64,000 bases of DNA from Bog-756 sp963713625 (GCA_963713625.1 CAVQMN010000011.1:558001-622000), one strand, 5' to 3'. Shown: positions 24,259 through 33,258, numbered from the stretch's first letter. Notes: generated by a model from the letters alone, not told the origin. Translations and numbers: made by a program.

Positions 24259-25470
24259 ATGAGCACCCCACCCGACCACCTGTCCATCGGACTGACCGAC
24301 GGCACGTTCTACGGAGGCGACCCGTTTCCGGCCTTCGCCTGGATGCGGGACAACGCGCCGGCCTACTTCGACGAGGCCTCCGGGGTGTGGGGCATCACCC
24401 GTTACGCCGACGTCAAAGAGATCTCGAAGGACCCCGAAACCTTCTCCAATGCCGGGGGCATCCGGCCCGACAGCGGCGCCCTGCCCATGATGATCGATAC
24501 CGACGCCCCCGAGCACGTCCGTCGACGGCGGTTGGTCAGCGAGGGGTTCACGCCGCGGCGTATCCGGGAGAGCGAAGAGGGGATCCGCACCATCTGTGAC
24601 GCCATCATCGACCGGGTGTGTGAGGCCGGCTCCGCCGATTTTGTGCGGGATATCGCCGCCCCGTTGCCCATGATCGTGATCGGCAACATGTTGGGCGTGG
24701 CCCCCGAGGCTCGGGACGACCTCCTGCGTTGGTCCGATGACATGTTGAAGGCGCTGGGGTCGCCCGAACCCGGGGCCATGGACAAGGCCGCACTGGCGGC
24801 CATGGAGTACACCGAGTACATCACCGCGGTGGCCGAGCAGCGCAGGCGGGACAACCAGTCCGACGATCTGATCGGCACGCTCGTCCACGCTGAGATCGAC
24901 GGCGACAAGCTGGATGAGTCGTCCCTCATCTACGAGTCGCTGCTGATCCTCATCGGCGGGGACGAGACGACCCGACATGTGATCAGTGGCGGTATGTTCG
25001 AACTGCTGCGCCACCCCGACCAGCTCCGCAAGCTCGCCGCCGACCGGTCGATGCTGCCGGCGGCGGTTGAGGAGATGTTGCGCTGGGTGTCGCCCATCAA
25101 GAACATGGCCCGGCAGATGACCAGGGACGTCGAGTTCGGAGGGGAGACCCTGCACGAGGGTCAGAAGCTCCTGCTGCTGTATCCCTCGGCCAACCGCGAC
25201 GACCGGGTGTTCGACCGGCCCGACGAGTTCGACATCACCCGGACGCCCAACGACCACATGGCATTCGGCTTCGGGTCACATTTCTGCCTGGGCAACCGGT
25301 TGGCCCGGATGGAACTCACGGTGATGTTCGACCGCTTGTTGGACCGCATGCCGGACCTGGCCCTGGCTGACGACGTCGAACCGCCCAAGCGGGCGGCCAA
25401 TTTCGTCTCCGGCTATGAGTCGATGCCCGTGGTATTCACGCCGTCGGCTCCGGTGGGAGCTTCGGCCTAG
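24259..25470 (+). CDS. Cytochrome P450 (second of a pair)
   Basis: A 403-residue P450 with the I-helix motif LIGGDETTRHVI, the ExxR motif in VEEMLRWVSPIKNM, and the heme loop AFGFGSHFCLGNRLARME. It is only moderately similar to its neighbour, so it is not a recent duplication. The start is chosen from the TATACT element seven bases upstream. Its own promoter means the two P450s may be expressed independently. The substrate is unknown. Confidence 0.94.
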   Translation: MSTPPDHLSIGLTDGTFYGGDPFPAFAWMRDNAPAYFDEASGVWGITRYADVKEISKDPETFSNAGGIRPDSGALPMMIDTDAPEHVRRRRLVSEGFTPRRIRESEEGIRTICDAIIDRVCEAGSADFVRDIAAPLPMIVIGNMLGVAPEARDDLLRWSDDMLKALGSPEPGAMDKAALAAMEYTEYITAVAEQRRRDNQSDDLIGTLVHAEIDGDKLDESSLIYESLLILIGGDETTRHVISGGMFELLRHPDQLRKLAADRSMLPAAVEEMLRWVSPIKNMARQMTRDVEFGGETLHEGQKLLLLYPSANRDDRVFDRPDEFDITRTPNDHMAFGFGSHFCLGNRLARMELTVMFDRLLDRMPDLALADDVEPPKRAANFVSGYESMPVVFTPSAPVGASA

Positions 25471-25548
25471 CGCCCTGCCCAGCCTGGCGGGCGTCGGTCG
25501 GCCCGGCTCGGAAGGGGCCGCACGGTCCTGAACGGAAGGAGGCCCCAG

Positions 25549-25860
25549 ATGAAACAGCCGGTCCTGAGGCAGGACGACATCGATGCCGCTCTGTCCGCTC
25601 CGGGCGGACCCCGTTGGCAGTGGATCGCCGGCAAGTTGGTCAAGGTGGTCCGCTGTAACGGCTTCGTCGGGGCCCTGGCCTTCGTCAACGCGGTCGGGGA
25701 GGTGGCCGAGCGGGCCAATCACCATCCCGATATCGACATCCGCTACGACCGGGTGACGTTGGCCCTGGTCACCCACGACTCGGGCGGAATCACCCAGCTG
25801 GACATCGATCTGGCCACCACCATCGACAGGATCGAGGCGGGCGTCGCCGAGACGATCTGA
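25549..25860 (+). CDS. 4a-hydroxytetrahydrobiopterin dehydratase (PCD) family
   Basis: A small 103-residue alpha/beta protein with the catalytic region NAVGEVAERANHHPDIDIRY followed by TLALVTHDSGGITQLD. This matches pterin-4a-carbinolamine dehydratase, which recycles pterin cofactors or acts in molybdopterin-related chemistry. The usual aromatic-hydroxylase partner is not nearby, so the role here is uncertain. A GGAGG motif precedes the ATG. It is convergent with the psp operon. Confidence 0.88.
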   Translation: MKQPVLRQDDIDAALSAPGGPRWQWIAGKLVKVVRCNGFVGALAFVNAVGEVAERANHHPDIDIRYDRVTLALVTHDSGGITQLDIDLATTIDRIEAGVAETI

Positions 25861-25873
25861 ACCGGACCCGGCC

Positions 25874-26557
25874 CTACCCGACAGGGAGGTCCCAGAGCGG
25901 GAACCAACGGTCGAGATCCGGTTCGACGGTCAGGTCGTCGGCCACCAGGCTCTTCAACTTCAGCTCCTGCTCGGTATCCCGTTGCTCGTGGCCGGTCGGC
26001 ACGAAGGGGTAGAACGTCCCCCGTTTGAAGAGGTAGACGAGGTAGGCGGTGGACGCCAGCACGTGGCCGGGGCCGGCGGTGGGTTCGGGCATGGGATCTG
26101 ACGCCGAGGCCGGGTCCAGGGCCAGGTCGGAACCGGAGTCGGAGCCGAGGTCCTGCCCGGAACCGGGGCCCGAGCCGGCGAGGTGGGCGATCCCGAAGAC
26201 CGAGCACAGCAGCTGGGGCCCCCATCCGGCATCGGACAGGGACGAGTTCACCATATGGATCTGGGTGACCAGTGCCTCGATGTCGGCGTTTTCGACGACC
26301 AGCCACTGATAGCCGTACGCGTCCTCGGCCTTCTTGAGTCCTTCGGAGCCGTCCATTTCCAGCAGCTTGACCACCTCGGCCTGCATGTCCTCGAACCCCT
26401 GTCCGGACGGGGGCTTGAAACACACGCCGGCGTGACCTGAACACGAGAGATCGGCCGCACTCTGGAGGGTGATGGAGGCCGACGGCAGGGCGAAGAGTGC
26501 GTCGAGGTCGGACTGGACGGGCTTGGTCCGCCCGAGGATGGTGTTGAGCAGCCCCAT
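25874..26557 (-). CDS. pspAB: PspA-associated protein PspAB
   Basis: 227 residues beginning MGLLNTILGRTKPVQSDLD, with DLSCSGHAGVCFKPPSGQGF and a C-terminal TAYLVYLFKRGTFYPFVP. This is the actinobacterial PspAB family, always found with htpX and pspA. An internal Gly/Ser/Asp/Pro-rich stretch (GSGPGSGQDLGSDSGSD) is an insertion relative to the usual protein. The ATG at 26557 lies 13 bases after the htpX stop, so it is the last gene of the operon. Molecular function is unknown; a role in envelope-stress response is inferred from context. Confidence 0.86.
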   Translation of the reverse strand: MGLLNTILGRTKPVQSDLDALFALPSASITLQSAADLSCSGHAGVCFKPPSGQGFEDMQAEVVKLLEMDGSEGLKKAEDAYGYQWLVVENADIEALVTQIHMVNSSLSDAGWGPQLLCSVFGIAHLAGSGPGSGQDLGSDSGSDLALDPASASDPMPEPTAGPGHVLASTAYLVYLFKRGTFYPFVPTGHEQRDTEQELKLKSLVADDLTVEPDLDRWFPLWDLPVG

Positions 26558-26570
26558 CAGCGGAGCTCGA

Positions 26571-27509
26571 TCACGAAGGCTTGCCCAACTCGGCCTCGAT
26601 ACGGGCCAGCTGGGCCAGCCGCTGGTCCAGCGAGGGATGGGTCGAGAAGATGGTGGAGAGGCTGACACCGCTCTTGGCGATGGCCGGAGTGAAGTAGAAG
26701 GCATTGAAGCTCTCCGACGACCGGAGGTCGCGGGTCGGGATCCGGGACATCTCACCGGTCACCTTGACCAGGGCCGAGGCCAGTGCCGACGGCCGTCCGG
26801 TGAGGAGGGCTCCGGACCGGTCGGCCGCCAGCTCGCGGTAACGGGAGAGGGCCATGGTCAGCAAGAAGCTGATGGCGTACACCACGACCGACACGGCCAG
26901 CACGATCAACTCGACCATGGCGGCGTTGTCGTTGCCCCCCTGGTTGTTTCCCCGGTTCCCACCGCCGAAGCCGCCCATCAGGCCGGTCCACAGCATGATC
27001 CGGGTGATCATGCCCGCAACCATGCCCAAAAAGCTGGCGATGGTCATCACGGCCACGTCTCGGTGGGCCACATGGGAGAGCTCGTGGGAGAGCACGGCTT
27101 CGAGCTCGGACTCGTCCAGCCGCCGCATGAGCCCGGAGGTGGCACACACCACCGCACTGTTGGGGCTCCGCCCGGTGGCGAAGGCGTTCGGGACATCGGT
27201 GTCGGCGATGGCCACCCGGGGCTTCTTCATGTCGGCCAGCGCGCACAGGCGGTCGATGACCCCGTGCAGCTGTGGGGCCTGCTCGGGCGTGACGATATGG
27301 CCGCCCATGCCGAAGAGGGCGATCTTGTCGGAGAACCAGTACTGCACGAAGAGGATGATGGCGGCGAAGACCAGCACCACCGCGTAAGAGATCCCGAAGG
27401 CGATCAACAGGCCGATGACGGCGCCGTAGAGGACCACCAGCATGAGCCCGGTGGTGAACATCCGGAGGGTCAGTCCGCGGTCCGACGGAATGTTGCGTGC
27501 GGTGCTCAT
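26571..27509 (-). CDS. htpX: Membrane zinc metalloprotease HtpX
   Basis: HtpX degrades misfolded membrane proteins. The 312-residue protein has two N-terminal membrane helices (LMLVVLYGAVIGLLIAFGI; VVLVFAAIILFVQYWF), the catalytic HEXXH as AVLSHELSHVAHRD, two further helices flanking a Gly/Asn-rich loop, and the third zinc-ligand region YRELAADRSGA. It sits between pspAA and pspAB with gaps of 6 and 13 bases, the standard actinobacterial order. Confidence 0.95.
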   Translation of the reverse strand: MSTARNIPSDRGLTLRMFTTGLMLVVLYGAVIGLLIAFGISYAVVLVFAAIILFVQYWFSDKIALFGMGGHIVTPEQAPQLHGVIDRLCALADMKKPRVAIADTDVPNAFATGRSPNSAVVCATSGLMRRLDESELEAVLSHELSHVAHRDVAVMTIASFLGMVAGMITRIMLWTGLMGGFGGGNRGNNQGGNDNAAMVELIVLAVSVVVYAISFLLTMALSRYRELAADRSGALLTGRPSALASALVKVTGEMSRIPTRDLRSSESFNAFYFTPAIAKSGVSLSTIFSTHPSLDQRLAQLARIEAELGKPS

Positions 27510-27515
27510 GGGTCT

Positions 27516-27803
27516 TCAGTCGTCAGCTTTCGAGCCGTCGGCCGAATCGGCCAGGAGCCCTTTCGTTTCGGCCAGGGTGGCGTCCGGGAAGGGCACCACG
27601 AGATCCGAGGTGGCGAAGGTGTCGGCGGTGACCGGCTCGCCGAGCCGGCGCACTTCGGCGGTCAACGCGGCCAGGGCTGGGGCGAAGGCCTGCTCGTCCC
27701 CCTTGTCGACCGCTTCGGAGACCTTTGCGTCCAAGGCTTCGAGGGTGCCGTGCTCGCCGTCAGGGATCAGGTACTGACCTTCGCCCAGGATGCGCACGAT
27801 CAC
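27516..27803 (-). CDS. pspAA: PspA-associated protein PspAA
   Basis: A 95-residue protein starting MIVRILGEGQYLIPD and continuing with the helical segment LEALDAKVSEAVDKGDEQAF typical of PspAA. It follows pspA with a four-base overlap, which implies translational coupling and probably physical association. Biochemical function is unknown. An alternating Asp/Ala C-terminus completes the protein. Confidence 0.9.
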   Translation of the reverse strand: MIVRILGEGQYLIPDGEHGTLEALDAKVSEAVDKGDEQAFAPALAALTAEVRRLGEPVTADTFATSDLVVPFPDATLAETKGLLADSADGSKADD

Positions 27804-28552
27804 GAAGGCGTGCCCTCCGACTCCGCCGATCCGAGCTCGGCCGGGGGTGGGGCGCCGGTGCCCACTTCGGCCTTCAGCGCCGCCAGCTCGGCGTCGACGG
27901 CCGAGGTGGTCGATGCCTGATTGAGCTGGGCCTGGATGTCGTCGACCGGGTTGGTCAGATCGGTGAGGGCGCCCGAGGCCAGCAGCTCGTCCATGGCCCC
28001 GGCCCGCGCCTGCATGCCGTCGATCTTGTCCTGGGCCCGCTGCATGGACATGCCGGCGTCGCCCATCGACTCGGAGATGCCGGAGACGGCCTCTCCGATC
28101 TTGGTCTGGGCTTCGGCCGCCGTGTAGGTGGCCTTCATGGTCTCCTTCTTGGTGCGGAAGGAGTCGACCTGGGTCTGCAGCTTCTGGGCGGTGGCGATCA
28201 GCTTCGACTCCTGATCGGCGACCTGCTGGTGCTGGGCCTGGAGCTCGCCGAGCTGTTCGGCCAGCGCAGCGCGGCGGCTGAGCGCTTCCCGGGCCAGGTC
28301 CTCGTTCCCCTGGGTCAGGGCGGCCTTGGCCTGCTGCTGGAGCTTGTCCCCCTGTTGCTGCAGCTGCGAGGCCTGCAGCTCGATGCGCTTCTTGGCGGTG
28401 GTGACGTCGGCCACGCTCCGCCGGACCTTTTGGAGGCTCTCCAGTTGCTTCTGGTAGGAGAGATCAAGGGACTCCCGTGGATCCTCGGCCTTGTCCAGCA
28501 GTTTGTTGGTCTTGGCCTGGACAATTCCCGACAGGCGCTTCATCACGCTCAT
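27800..28552 (-). CDS. pspA: Phage shock protein A / IM30 family
   Basis: PspA is a membrane-remodelling coiled-coil protein of the ESCRT-III superfamily that protects the inner membrane. The 250 residues are almost entirely helical (LDLSYQKQLESLQKVRRSVAD; QGNEDLAREALSRRAALAEQ; QTKIGEAVSGISESM). The C-terminal tail is Pro/Glu-rich. A clear ribosome-binding site GAGGAAGGA precedes the ATG, in contrast to the leaderless divergent gene mca. It heads the pspA-pspAA-htpX-pspAB operon. Confidence 0.95.
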   Translation of the reverse strand: MSVMKRLSGIVQAKTNKLLDKAEDPRESLDLSYQKQLESLQKVRRSVADVTTAKKRIELQASQLQQQGDKLQQQAKAALTQGNEDLAREALSRRAALAEQLGELQAQHQQVADQESKLIATAQKLQTQVDSFRTKKETMKATYTAAEAQTKIGEAVSGISESMGDAGMSMQRAQDKIDGMQARAGAMDELLASGALTDLTNPVDDIQAQLNQASTTSAVDAELAALKAEVGTGAPPPAELGSAESEGTPS

Positions 28553-28607
28553 ACTGATGGGTCCTTCCTCGATCTCGGCAATTGAAGCTTAGGGCTTCCC
28601 TGCCCGG

Positions 28608-28613
28608 TAGCGT
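28608..28613 (+). promoter_or_regulatory. Leaderless -10 element of mca
   Basis: TAGCGT, seven bases, GTG. This selects the start at 28621 over upstream in-frame codons. Confidence 0.55.
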
Positions 28614-28620
28614 GTGCGCC

Positions 28621-29538
28621 GTGCCTGAGTCGCTCTGCCTCCTTACCGTCCATGCCCACCCCGATGACGAGGCGTCGAAGGGTGCCGGGACCGTCGCCCG
28701 GTACCACGCCGAGGGGATCAGCACCGTGCTGGTGTGCTGTACGGGGGGCGAAGAGGGTGAGGTTCTCAACCCGGCCATGGACACCCCCGAGGTCCACGCC
28801 AACATGGCTGAGCTGCGGGAAGCGGAGCTGGCCCGGTCGGCCGAGGTCATCGGCTACGACGAGGTGGTCATGCTGGGCTATCGGGATTCGGGGATGGCCG
28901 GATCGGAGTCCAACGACAATCCGCTGTCTTTTGCCCAGGCACCGCTCGACGAGGCGGTCGAGCGGCTGGTCCGGGTGATCCGACGGACCCGGCCCCAGGT
29001 CATGGTCATCTACGGGGACGACCAGTCCGGCTATCCCCATCCTGATCACCTGCGCGTCCACGAGGTCGGACTGGCCGCCTTCACCGCCGCCGGCGATCCG
29101 GGTCGCTTTCCGGATGCCGGTGCCGCCTGGCAGCCGGCCAAGCTCTACTACACCGTGTTCTCGGTGAAGCGCTTTCGCGAGATCCACGAGAAGTTCGAGG
29201 AGATGGGGCTGGAGTCACCCTTCGACGAGCAGTGGCGTAGTCGCTGGAAGGACGTCCCCGCTGAGGTGACGACCACGTCGGTCGACATCGCCGACTTCGC
29301 CGACGTGCGCCGTGAAGCCCTCCTGGCCCACGCCACCCAGGTCGACCCCAAGTCCCCGTTCTGGTTCGGGCTGCCACCCGAGGTGATGCGGTCCATCCAC
29401 CCGTTCGATGACTACCGGCTGGCCAGGACGGCGGTGCCCGGACGGGAACCGGATGACCCTCCGATCATCGACGAGTCCCCATCGCCCGATGGCGAAGCGA
29501 AGGGCGATCTCTTCGCCGGCGTGCGCGTCGACACGTGA
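28621..29538 (+). CDS. mca: Mycothiol S-conjugate amidase (Mca-like, LmbE family)
   Basis: Mca cleaves mycothiol conjugates to release mercapturic acids for export, a detoxification reaction specific to mycothiol-making actinobacteria. The zinc motif HAHPDDE opens the protein (TVHAHPDDEASKGAGT). It is followed by VVMLGYRDSGMAGSESND, the YPHPDHLRVHEVG metal-ligand segment and FVKRFREIHEKFEEM-type sequence in the C-terminal part. The 305-residue length and the C-terminal region fit Mca better than MshB. The GTG start is set by the -10 element seven bases upstream. It is divergent from pspA. Confidence 0.88.
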   Translation: MPESLCLLTVHAHPDDEASKGAGTVARYHAEGISTVLVCCTGGEEGEVLNPAMDTPEVHANMAELREAELARSAEVIGYDEVVMLGYRDSGMAGSESNDNPLSFAQAPLDEAVERLVRVIRRTRPQVMVIYGDDQSGYPHPDHLRVHEVGLAAFTAAGDPGRFPDAGAAWQPAKLYYTVFSVKRFREIHEKFEEMGLESPFDEQWRSRWKDVPAEVTTTSVDIADFADVRREALLAHATQVDPKSPFWFGLPPEVMRSIHPFDDYRLARTAVPGREPDDPPIIDESPSPDGEAKGDLFAGVRVDT

Positions 29539-29572
29539 GCAGGCGTGTCGTGCGTCCAGGTCTCGCGTGTCA

Positions 29573-29630
29573 GTGGAGCGTGAGCCGGTGGAGCGTGAGC
29601 CAATGGAGCGTGAGCCGGTGGAGCCCGCGG
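29573..29630 (+). repeat. 15-bp tandem repeat downstream of mca
   Basis: Copies of GTGGAGCGTGAGCCG begin at 29573, 29588 and 29603, with a partial fourth at 29618. They fill much of the gap before the SCP2-like gene. Confidence 0.8.
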
Positions 29631-29649
29631 TGACCGATCGGGGAGCGCC

Positions 29650-30036
29650 GTGAGCAAGTGGCTGTCGCCGGAGTGGTTCGATGAGACCCGGGCGATGAGA
29701 GCCGACCTGGCCGGACCGGCCGGACTGTCAGCCCGGATCCAGTTCGAGATCACCGGGGGGCCGGACCGTGATGCCCGCTACCACTGGGTCCTCGAGGACG
29801 GACGAATGGTGTCGGGTGCTGAAGGTGCGGTCGATGACCCGGATGTGACGCTGACCATGGTGTGGGACGACGCCCTGGCCATGCAGCGGGGCGATCTCGA
29901 CCCCAACGTGGCCTTCATGCGGGGCAGGCTGAAGGTGGTCGGTTCGATGAGCGTGATGGTGGCCCTGCTCCCCCTCGTCAACCGGCCCGAGTACCAGGAT
30001 CTGAGGCGACGGATCGTGTCGGTTACCCAGTTCTGA
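29650..30036 (+). CDS. SCP2 sterol-binding-like protein
   Basis: A 128-residue protein with the SCP2-fold pattern DVTLTMVWDDALAMQRGDLDP, VAFMRGRLKVVGSMSVMVAL. Such small proteins bind lipids, acyl-CoAs or steroids. The GTG is preceded by GGGGAG. Its 3' end overlaps the convergent gene by 14 bases. The ligand is unknown; proximity to P450s and LLM enzymes is suggestive of lipid or steroid metabolism but not proof. Confidence 0.72.
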   Translation: MSKWLSPEWFDETRAMRADLAGPAGLSARIQFEITGGPDRDARYHWVLEDGRMVSGAEGAVDDPDVTLTMVWDDALAMQRGDLDPNVAFMRGRLKVVGSMSVMVALLPLVNRPEYQDLRRRIVSVTQF

Positions 30037-30958
30037 ACACGCCGGGCCTTCCTGGCGTACTGAGCGTCCCCGAACCGACTCCGCCGAGGAAGGGCAGGTG
30101 GATGGCTCCGGAACTCTGGAGCAGGATGATGGTCACCGATGCCGCCAGGAAGACGATGAGGGCCACCACCAGGAAGGGCTGAACCTTGGCCCACGAGATC
30201 TCCCTCTTCGGGGTCCGGGGCACGCTCCGCCGCTCGACGTCCTGGCCCCACCGAACGACCCTTGTCACCGAGGAGGCGGCCGTCGGACCCTGGAACTTCA
30301 GGGCGAAGGTCGCCACCTTGTGGGAGATCTCCCGGGCGTCACCTCCCGGGAGGAGGAACCGGTAGGTCTGGGAAGGGGTCTTGATCCCGATCAACGCGCC
30401 AGGTTCGCTCCCGGGCCGGGCCCGATTGGTGGCCCTCGGATCGGTGACCGGGGCGGCCGGACCCGGCGGAGCCCGACGGCGGTTGAGCTCGGGATCAACC
30501 CACCATTCGGGGATCACCCCGCCACTCCAGGGCTCGACGACATATGTGGTCACCGATGCCCAGGGCAGCACCCGGGGTCGTTCGCCCCGCGACCTGATGA
30601 CCCCGATGCCGGCGTCGCTGAAGGTGACGACGTCGATGGCCACAGATTCGCTGTCCTCGGGGTCGAGCAGAAGCAGGTCCACGAGGCTGAAAGGCTGAGG
30701 CGAGGAGTCGAGGGGCTCGGACGGGGAGTCCTCGGGCTCGCCCGGCGGCTCGCCGCCCTCGGACGACCTGGGCCCCGATTCGGCGGAACCGGCGGAACCG
30801 GCGACCGATTCGTCGGATGCTGGAGAAGCGAGGGATGCGGATCCGGCCGCGGATCCCGCCGACCGGCGGTCGTCTCCGGAGGGCCGCAGGGGTGGTGCTG
30901 CGGCGTCGACGCCCACCCGATTGGGCTGTTCTCCTTCGGCGGCGGCTACTCGCATCAC
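30023..30958 (-). CDS. Hypothetical single-pass membrane protein
   Basis: The 311-residue protein has a long disordered Ser/Gly/Glu/Pro-rich N-terminus and a central soluble domain (VDLLLLDPEDSESVAIDVVTFSDAGIGVI in parts, VLPWASVTTYVVEPW, GEPGALIGIKTPSQTYRFLLPGG-like). Near the C-terminus is one membrane helix (FLVVALIVFLAASVTIILL). The domain looks like those that read a configured threshold or signal value, but no family is recognised. It is convergent with the SCP2-like gene. The N-terminal start is uncertain because the leader is low complexity. Confidence 0.65.
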   Translation of the reverse strand: MMRVAAAEGEQPNRVGVDAAAPPLRPSGDDRRSAGSAAGSASLASPASDESVAGSAGSAESGPRSSEGGEPPGEPEDSPSEPLDSSPQPFSLVDLLLLDPEDSESVAIDVVTFSDAGIGVIRSRGERPRVLPWASVTTYVVEPWSGGVIPEWWVDPELNRRRAPPGPAAPVTDPRATNRARPGSEPGALIGIKTPSQTYRFLLPGGDAREISHKVATFALKFQGPTAASSVTRVVRWGQDVERRSVPRTPKREISWAKVQPFLVVALIVFLAASVTIILLQSSGAIHLPFLGGVGSGTLSTPGRPGVFRTG

Positions 30959-31094
30959 TGAGGCATCAGATTACCGGCGCTGCCTCCCAGACCGGGGACC
31001 AGGTCGGAGGCCGGGTGGGGGACCACCGTCCCCGGTCGCTTTCGGGCCGGCAGAACACCGTCCGGAAGGGGCCGGTGGCCGGAGGAGCCGTGGT

Positions 31095-31928
31095 TCAACG
31101 CCGGCGCATGGCATCGCGGAGCGGTCGGTACCCGATGGGGGTGACGCCGGCGTCGGCGATGATCTGACCGAGCCCGCGATCGGCCACCAGCAGCACGTGG
31201 TCGGCCACCCGAGCCGGCCAGTCGGTGGCGATGGCCCGGAGCTCGGGGGTGTCCACGGCCGGATGCAGCGTCAACTCGGTGATGCCCGGCTCCAGGCCGG
31301 CGACGAGTTCGGTGAAGGCCTGGCGGGTACCCACGGGCGGCAGCGTGGCGAATCGGTCGGCGAACAGCACCCCCTCGTCCGCGGCCAGCTTCCGCACCGG
31401 AAATCCCACGTTGGGCTCGGCGTCGGCGCCGAGCAGGCGGAGGGGCAGGTCGAAGTCCACCGCCATCTCCAGGTAGATGTCGAAGAACTCGGGCCTCAGG
31501 ATGAGGGCATCGAGATGGGCATCGAGGTGGCTGATGTCGAAACCCCAGAGCACGGCCCGCTCGATCTGGGCCCGGCACTCGCGGCGGACCTCGTCGAGGT
31601 CGGCGTGATCCCACACGTCGCTGACCGTGCGGGGGAATCCGCCGTCGCCGTCGAGAAGTGAGGGTGCCTGGGTGATCGGTGCCCAGCGGTAGAGGTCATG
31701 CTCGGCATTGAGGGTGAGCTGCACCCCAACGTCCTCGCCGCGGAACCGGGAGGCAGATTCCCGGGCCCACGGGGCCGGGACGATGAGCGATGCGGTGGTG
31801 GCCACCCCTTCGCGCAGCGCGTCGTAGACGCCCACGGTGGCCGCATGGCAGAGGCCGAGGTCGGCACAGTGGAGGATGAGAAGCTTGGCGTCGGATGGGT
31901 AGTTGAGGCGTTCGGCGACCGTCGGCAT
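31095..31928 (-). CDS. ChbG/YdjC family carbohydrate deacetylase-like protein
   Basis: A 277-residue TIM-barrel-like deacetylase related to YdjC/ChbG, which removes acetyl groups from chito- or cello-oligosaccharides. Family segments include DVGVQLTLNAEHDLYRW, FDISHLDAHLDALILRPEF and GITELTLHPAVDTPEL. The N-terminal metal motif, usually HADDLG/NADDFG, reads HCADLG, so one of the two Asp residues is replaced. Activity may be altered. The ATG is preceded by a TACGGT element at the leaderless distance. Confidence 0.82.
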   Translation of the reverse strand: MPTVAERLNYPSDAKLLILHCADLGLCHAATVGVYDALREGVATTASLIVPAPWARESASRFRGEDVGVQLTLNAEHDLYRWAPITQAPSLLDGDGGFPRTVSDVWDHADLDEVRRECRAQIERAVLWGFDISHLDAHLDALILRPEFFDIYLEMAVDFDLPLRLLGADAEPNVGFPVRKLAADEGVLFADRFATLPPVGTRQAFTELVAGLEPGITELTLHPAVDTPELRAIATDWPARVADHVLLVADRGLGQIIADAGVTPIGYRPLRDAMRRR

Positions 31929-31935
31929 CCACCTG

Positions 31936-31941
31936 ACCGTA
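31936..31941 (-). promoter_or_regulatory. Leaderless -10 element of the ChbG-like gene
   Basis: On the minus strand TACGGT, seven bases, ATG. Confidence 0.5.
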
Positions 31942-31954
31942 GTGCCGTCGGCCC

Positions 31955-32215
31955 TCAGGCGGCGCGACCGGCCTTGCCCTGGCCGGTGCCCCTGACGGTG
32001 CCCACGGCAGGTCCGCGGTCAGCGGTGTCCTCGAGGGCGGGGGTCCTGTCTTCGAGCAGGGCGCGGGCGGCGGCCACGCCTCGGCGACCGATGCGCCTCG
32101 TCCGCTCGTCGAGGTGCCAGTCGGCCTGGAGGCGCTTCGTCGCCTCGCTGGGCGAGGAGCTGAGGGGAAGCTCGAGCTGGATCGTGGGGGACCGGTGCCT
32201 GCGAACGGTGGACAT
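31955..32215 (-). CDS. Small conserved-looking hypothetical protein
   Basis: 86 residues with a central segment ADWHLDERTRRIGRRGVAAA and basic, disordered ends. No family is named. The ATG at 32215 is exactly six bases after CATGCT on the minus strand, the same promoter-start geometry as neighbouring genes, which supports it as a real gene. It is divergent from the LLM oxidoreductase gene by 36 bases. Confidence 0.55.
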   Translation of the reverse strand: MSTVRRHRSPTIQLELPLSSSPSEATKRLQADWHLDERTRRIGRRGVAAARALLEDRTPALEDTADRGPAVGTVRGTGQGKAGRAA

Positions 32216-32251
32216 GGGTACAGCATGCCTGGAGGGTGTATTACGGGGTCC

Positions 32252-33241
32252 ATGGCTGAGAGAAGAGTGGAAGCGACGCCCGGGCCCCGGTACGGGATCA
32301 CGGTGCCGTTCGATGGGGTATCCCTGGCAGATCATCGCAGGTGGTACTCGGAATTGGAGCAACTCGGGTACACGGACGTGTGGTCGGCGGAGACCGACGG
32401 CGTGGATGGGTTCACCCCGTTGGCGCTGGCCTCGGCGTGGACGCCTTCCCTCCAGCTCGGAGTGGCCATCATCCCCGCCTACACCAGGGGGCCGGCCCTG
32501 TTGGCCCAGAGCGTGGCCGCCATGGCGGAGGCCGCTCCCGGGCACTTCACCCTCGGTCTGGGCACGTCGTCCGACGTCATCGTGAGCCGTTGGAACGGGA
32601 TCGAGTTCGACCAGCCCTACCGGCGGGCCCGGGACACCATCCGCTTCCTGCGGTCGGCGCTGGCCGGGGAGAAGGTGGACAACGAATACGACACGTTCAC
32701 GGTGCGAGGATTCCGGCTGGCCCGGCCGGTCGAGCATCCGCCGCCCATCTTCCTGGCCGCACTGAGGCCGGGGATGCTGAGGCTGGCCGGACGGGAGGCC
32801 GACGGGGTCATCCTCAACTGGCTGTCGGCCGAAGACGTGGCCACGGTCAAGCCCGAAGTGGGGGCGGACCTGCCGGTGGCGGCCCGCATCTTCGTCTGCC
32901 CGACCGAAGACGCCGAGGCGGCCCGGGCCGTCGGCCGCTGGATGATCGCCGCCTACCTCAATGTCGGGGTCTACGCCGCTTTCCACCGGTGGCTCGGGCG
33001 GGGGTCCGAACTCGAGCCCATGTGGACGGCCTGGCAGGCGGGCGACCGGAAGGGAGCGCTGGCGGCCATCCCTGACGAGGTCGTCGATTCCCTCGTCGTC
33101 CATGGGTCGTTCGATGAATGCCGGGCCCACGTCGGTCGTTACGTGGCTCACGGGGTGGATATCCCGGTGATGGCCGTGATCCCGCTCGACCAGTCCTTAG
33201 AGGCCATCATCAAGGGACTGGCGCCACCCTGGAAGGCCTGA
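32252..33241 (+). CDS. LLM-class F420-dependent oxidoreductase
   Basis: A 329-residue luciferase-like monooxygenase family TIM barrel starting PGPRYGITVPFDGVSLADH, with TDVWSAETDGVDGFTPLALA, LGVAIIPAYTRGPALLAQ and the hallmark HFTLGLGTSSDVIVSRWNG. The actinobacterial members mostly use coenzyme F420. The substrate is unknown. The ATG at 32252 is chosen for family length; an in-frame ATG at 32225 adds nine residues. Confidence 0.87.
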   Translation: MAERRVEATPGPRYGITVPFDGVSLADHRRWYSELEQLGYTDVWSAETDGVDGFTPLALASAWTPSLQLGVAIIPAYTRGPALLAQSVAAMAEAAPGHFTLGLGTSSDVIVSRWNGIEFDQPYRRARDTIRFLRSALAGEKVDNEYDTFTVRGFRLARPVEHPPPIFLAALRPGMLRLAGREADGVILNWLSAEDVATVKPEVGADLPVAARIFVCPTEDAEAARAVGRWMIAAYLNVGVYAAFHRWLGRGSELEPMWTAWQAGDRKGALAAIPDEVVDSLVVHGSFDECRAHVGRYVAHGVDIPVMAVIPLDQSLEAIIKGLAPPWKA

Positions 33242-33258
33242 CAGGTCGGGCCGACACG

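Noticed and set aside
31955..33151. Long minus-strand frame over the first LLM gene
   Set aside because: Only the last 86 codons (31955-32215) look like a gene; the rest is antisense to the LLM oxidoreductase.
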